From the NCBI GenBank assembly GCA_964542875.1, contig CAZIWA010000014.1:1-64000 (forward strand): DNA of 64,000 nucleotides. Direction: 5' to 3'. Both the position numbers and the translations under genes were made by a program. Source of the stretch: CAZGOM01 sp964542875 (GTDB lineage: Bacteria; Planctomycetota; Phycisphaerae; Phycisphaerales; Phycisphaeraceae). The notes beneath the pieces were generated by a model, which worked only from the letters and a program-made list of their open reading frames with translations, was not told where the DNA came from and made no database searches. This document shows positions 62,002-64,000 of the stretch, piece by piece (the first letter of the stretch is position 1; the number at the start of each line of letters is the position of its first letter).

Positions 62002-62739
62002 TCACCAATAATTCGCCGCATAATCCATCATCGTCAGATCATTGCGCATCCCCTTGGCGATCGCTGACACGTGCCCATCCACAAACATCATGTTGATCAG
62101 CCGCCCATCGTGAACCCGGTTGTATGACACAGTCGCGTCCACATCCGTCCACGCGAAGCAGATCGAGTAACACCAACTGTCTCCCCCCAGCACGATCAAG
62201 CTCGGCGAATACGTCAGCGTCTGCATCGTCCGCCGGTTCTTCCACGCCGCATCCCGCTGCGCCTGGGTGCTTAAATCATTTCGCCCGGACGACAGATACG
62301 CGTTAAACCCATAGGTCCGTCCGTAATACACGCCGCTTACCCCCGGCAGGCTCTTGTTCTCCGGGCACATCAGCACCGGGTATGCCAGGTCCACCGGTTT
62401 GGGAAAGTCACGCCGGTCATCCAGCGTCGTGTCGTTGGCGTTCCCGCCCAGATATGGCGCAATGCGCAGCATCCACGCCCCAGTAAACCGTGTCGTCCAG
62501 GGGAACGCCGTGTCGCGCTGATCCACCGTGTACCCATGCACCGCCACCGCCTGCTGCCGCAGATTCGAAGCGCACATCGTCGTCTTCACCACCATTCGGG
62601 ACCTGGCCAGTGACGGCAGCAGCACCGAAAGCAGCACGCAGCACACCGAGATCACCACCAGCAGTTCCACCAGCGTAAACCCGCCGCGCCGCGCGCCCTT
62701 ATCCCGTGCCAATACGCTCATTTGTTTCACTTCAAACAT
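62002..62739 (-). CDS. prepilin-type pseudopilin with DGH motif
   Basis: 245 residues. Leader ends 'RRGG', then 'FTLVELLVVISVCCVLLSVLLP' with Gly at -1, 'TTMCASNLRQQAVAVHGY', and 'MMFVDGHVSAIAKG' near the C-terminus. GGGAG lies 7 bases before the ATG at 62739. Divergent from the XylR-like gene, with about 350 bases between, so the two may be co-regulated. Confidence 0.88.
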   Translation of the reverse strand: MFEVKQMSVLARDKGARRGGFTLVELLVVISVCCVLLSVLLPSLARSRMVVKTTMCASNLRQQAVAVHGYTVDQRDTAFPWTTRFTGAWMLRIAPYLGGNANDTTLDDRRDFPKPVDLAYPVLMCPENKSLPGVSGVYYGRTYGFNAYLSSGRNDLSTQAQRDAAWKNRRTMQTLTYSPSLIVLGGDSWCYSICFAWTDVDATVSYNRVHDGRLINMMFVDGHVSAIAKGMRNDLTMMDYAANYW

Positions 62740-63087
62740 GACATGCTCCCAATCAATCAGACATCCAGCCGACTTTCACACCCCCACCCTAGCCCACTCA
62801 AACCCCAGGCACCATGGCTCTTTCAAAACCACTTTCTTAAAAAATACGACACCCTCTTCTCCACAACTAAACCGATAAAAATCCTTAAAATCCCCTAAAA
62901 TTATCGCATCTCAACTCACCGCCACCCGAATTTCGATCTTTTTCACCACTTCCCCTCCACACTTATCCTTATAAAATGACCTTCACCAACCCCGCTTTCC
63001 ACCATTTCCAAGTCCTCTTAATCATCCTCAATCCTCTTAATCCCAGTCAAAAATTCCGCCTTCCTCCTTCTCCCTCCCCACACGCAC
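62740..63087. other. intergenic region between pseudopilin and XylR-like regulator
   Basis: 348 bases without a gene. The part 62830-62990 is AT-rich and should hold divergent promoters. No operator could be fixed. Confidence 0.5.
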
Positions 63088-64000
63088 ATGACCACCCCTT
63101 ACCGCATTGGCCTCATCCTCCAGCCCTTTGGCGAACACCTCCCCAAGCTCAAAGCGGGAATCCAGGCCTACGCCAAAGAACATTACAAAAACCCCTGGCG
63201 GATCGTCGAAACCTCCATGCTTGAAAAACCCCGCATTCAGGCCCTCTCCCGAGATGTCCACGCCATCATCGCCCACGTCGACGACAACCGCCACGCCCGG
63301 ATCATCGCCAACACAAAACTCCCCTGCATCAACATCGCCGACGGCCTTCGCCACCCCCCTTTCCCCACCGTGCGAACCGACGACCGGCTCGTCGGCCAGC
63401 TCGCCGCGGACCATTTCCTCACCCGCGGCTACCGGCACTTTGCCTTTCTGGGCTCTTCGCTGGGCCCCATGCCCCGCCGCAGGCAAAACGCCTTTGTCGC
63501 AAAAGTCCATCAGGCCGGGTTCACTGTCGCCCTCTTCACCATGCCTCGGTCCCTGGAGCTGGCCATCCTGCGCCAGCAAATCGGCCTCTGGCTCTCTAAA
63601 CTCCCACAACCCCTGGCCCTGCTCACCTCCAACGATTCTCTGGGCGCCACCGCCATCGACGCCTGCGCCCAGTTCAAGCTCTCCATCCCTCAATCCATCG
63701 CCATCCTCGGCGTCGGCAACGCCCAGTCCATCAACCGCTACACCGTCCCCCCGCTCTCGAGCATGTCCCTGAACATCACCCGGCGCGGCTACCTCGCCGC
63801 CCAGGCCTTGGACGCCCTCATAAAAGGCCAGACGCCGCCCGCGGTCACCCTCGTCTCCCCGGGACGCATCATCACCCGTCCATCCTCCCACCACCTGCCC
63901 ATCAGTGATGAACTCACCCGCCGCGCACTCGCCTTCATCCACGAACACGCCTGCGACCCCGTCAACGCCGAAGACGTCGCCCGCGCCATGGGCACATCAC
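63088..64000 (+). CDS. XylR-like regulator, PBP1 sensor with AraC-type C-terminus (3' end cut by window)
   Basis: Partial, 304 residues visible, open at the window end. It begins 'MTTPYRIGLILQPFGEHLPKLKAGIQAYA' and continues 'INIADGLRHPPFPTVRTDDRLVGQLAADHFLTRGYRHFAFLG', 'ALLTSNDSLGATAIDACAQFKLSIPQSIAILGVGN' and 'PPLSSMSLNITRRGYLAAQALDALI', a PBP1/LacI-like sugar-binding domain. Residues about 280-304 ('TRRALAFIHEHACDPVNAEDVARAMG') begin an AraC-type HTH. This fusion is typical of XylR-like regulators in planctomycetes. Stop not visible. Divergent from the pseudopilin. Confidence 0.88.
   Translation, partial: MTTPYRIGLILQPFGEHLPKLKAGIQAYAKEHYKNPWRIVETSMLEKPRIQALSRDVHAIIAHVDDNRHARIIANTKLPCINIADGLRHPPFPTVRTDDRLVGQLAADHFLTRGYRHFAFLGSSLGPMPRRRQNAFVAKVHQAGFTVALFTMPRSLELAILRQQIGLWLSKLPQPLALLTSNDSLGATAIDACAQFKLSIPQSIAILGVGNAQSINRYTVPPLSSMSLNITRRGYLAAQALDALIKGQTPPAVTLVSPGRIITRPSSHHLPISDELTRRALAFIHEHACDPVNAEDVARAMGTS

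Overview
The window looks like a chromosomal segment of a Gram-negative bacterium, most likely a planctomycete of the Phycisphaerae type. The evidence is indirect. There are four orphan type II pseudopilin-like proteins with a conserved DGH motif, a regulator with a periplasmic-binding-protein-like sensor fused to an AraC-type region, a GntR/AraR-like regulator beside secreted glycosidases, PIG-L and Gfo/Idh/MocA enzymes, and many lipoproteins. Most genes use C-ending codons on their coding strand. One tRNA-Pro(TGG) is present. No rRNA, CRISPR array, transposase, integrase or phage gene was seen.

Layout. 0-11 kb: a small lipoprotein, a DUF2156 lysyltransferase-like protein, a phytanoyl-CoA-dioxygenase-like protein, a very large secreted protein, a three-gene minus-strand group (unknown 407-aa protein, Tdi1-like protein, SLOG-type protein) and a pseudopilin. 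11-21 kb: an atypical-codon lipoprotein, tRNA-Pro, and a dense set of small stress/envelope genes (YciF-like ferritin-fold protein, AsmA-like protein, exported truncated haemoglobin, glycine-zipper proteins, BON lipoprotein, PRC-barrel protein, DUF2934). 21-28 kb: a Gfo/Idh/MocA dehydrogenase with an EamA half-transporter, then a non-homologous end-joining operon: Ku, a DUF6766-like membrane protein, LigD phosphoesterase-ligase, and a separate LigD polymerase. Two paralogous proteins of unknown function (13554-14051 and 27321-27809) flank this region.

28-46 kb: a NarL-type response regulator, a zinc-ribbon membrane protein, a 700-aa SPFH protein behind a 0.6-kb structured leader, and a pseudopilin. 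Then comes a minus-strand run reading from 43.4 down to 33.9 kb: alpha-galactosidase, pseudopilin, secreted glycosidase-like protein, AraR-like regulator, PIG-L deacetylase, AMP-forming acyl-CoA ligase. This looks like a regulated glycan-utilisation locus with its own surface pseudopilin. Two tandem DUF3592-like membrane proteins and a TetR regulator follow. 46-64 kb is mostly housekeeping: hisA, a second Gfo/Idh/MocA protein, an alpha/beta hydrolase, a DUF4056-like lipoprotein, a LOG-family protein, a tail-specific protease, a hybrid histidine kinase, an orphan acetolactate synthase small subunit, a duplicated siroheme-decarboxylase-like protein, a flavin reductase, phosphoglycolate phosphatase, a pseudopilin, and a divergent XylR-like regulator cut by the window edge.

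The most unusual non-coding signal is a set of short dispersed repeats at gene 3' ends. Several supply the stop codon of the minus-strand gene they follow (hisA, the siroheme-decarboxylase-like gene, ilvN), and one family appears beside a composite element with inverted arms near 47.7 and 59.2 kb. The most interesting protein-level signals are the paralogous unknown family around the NHEJ/stress region and the pseudopilin-linked glycan operon. All family assignments come from reading motifs; no database search was run.
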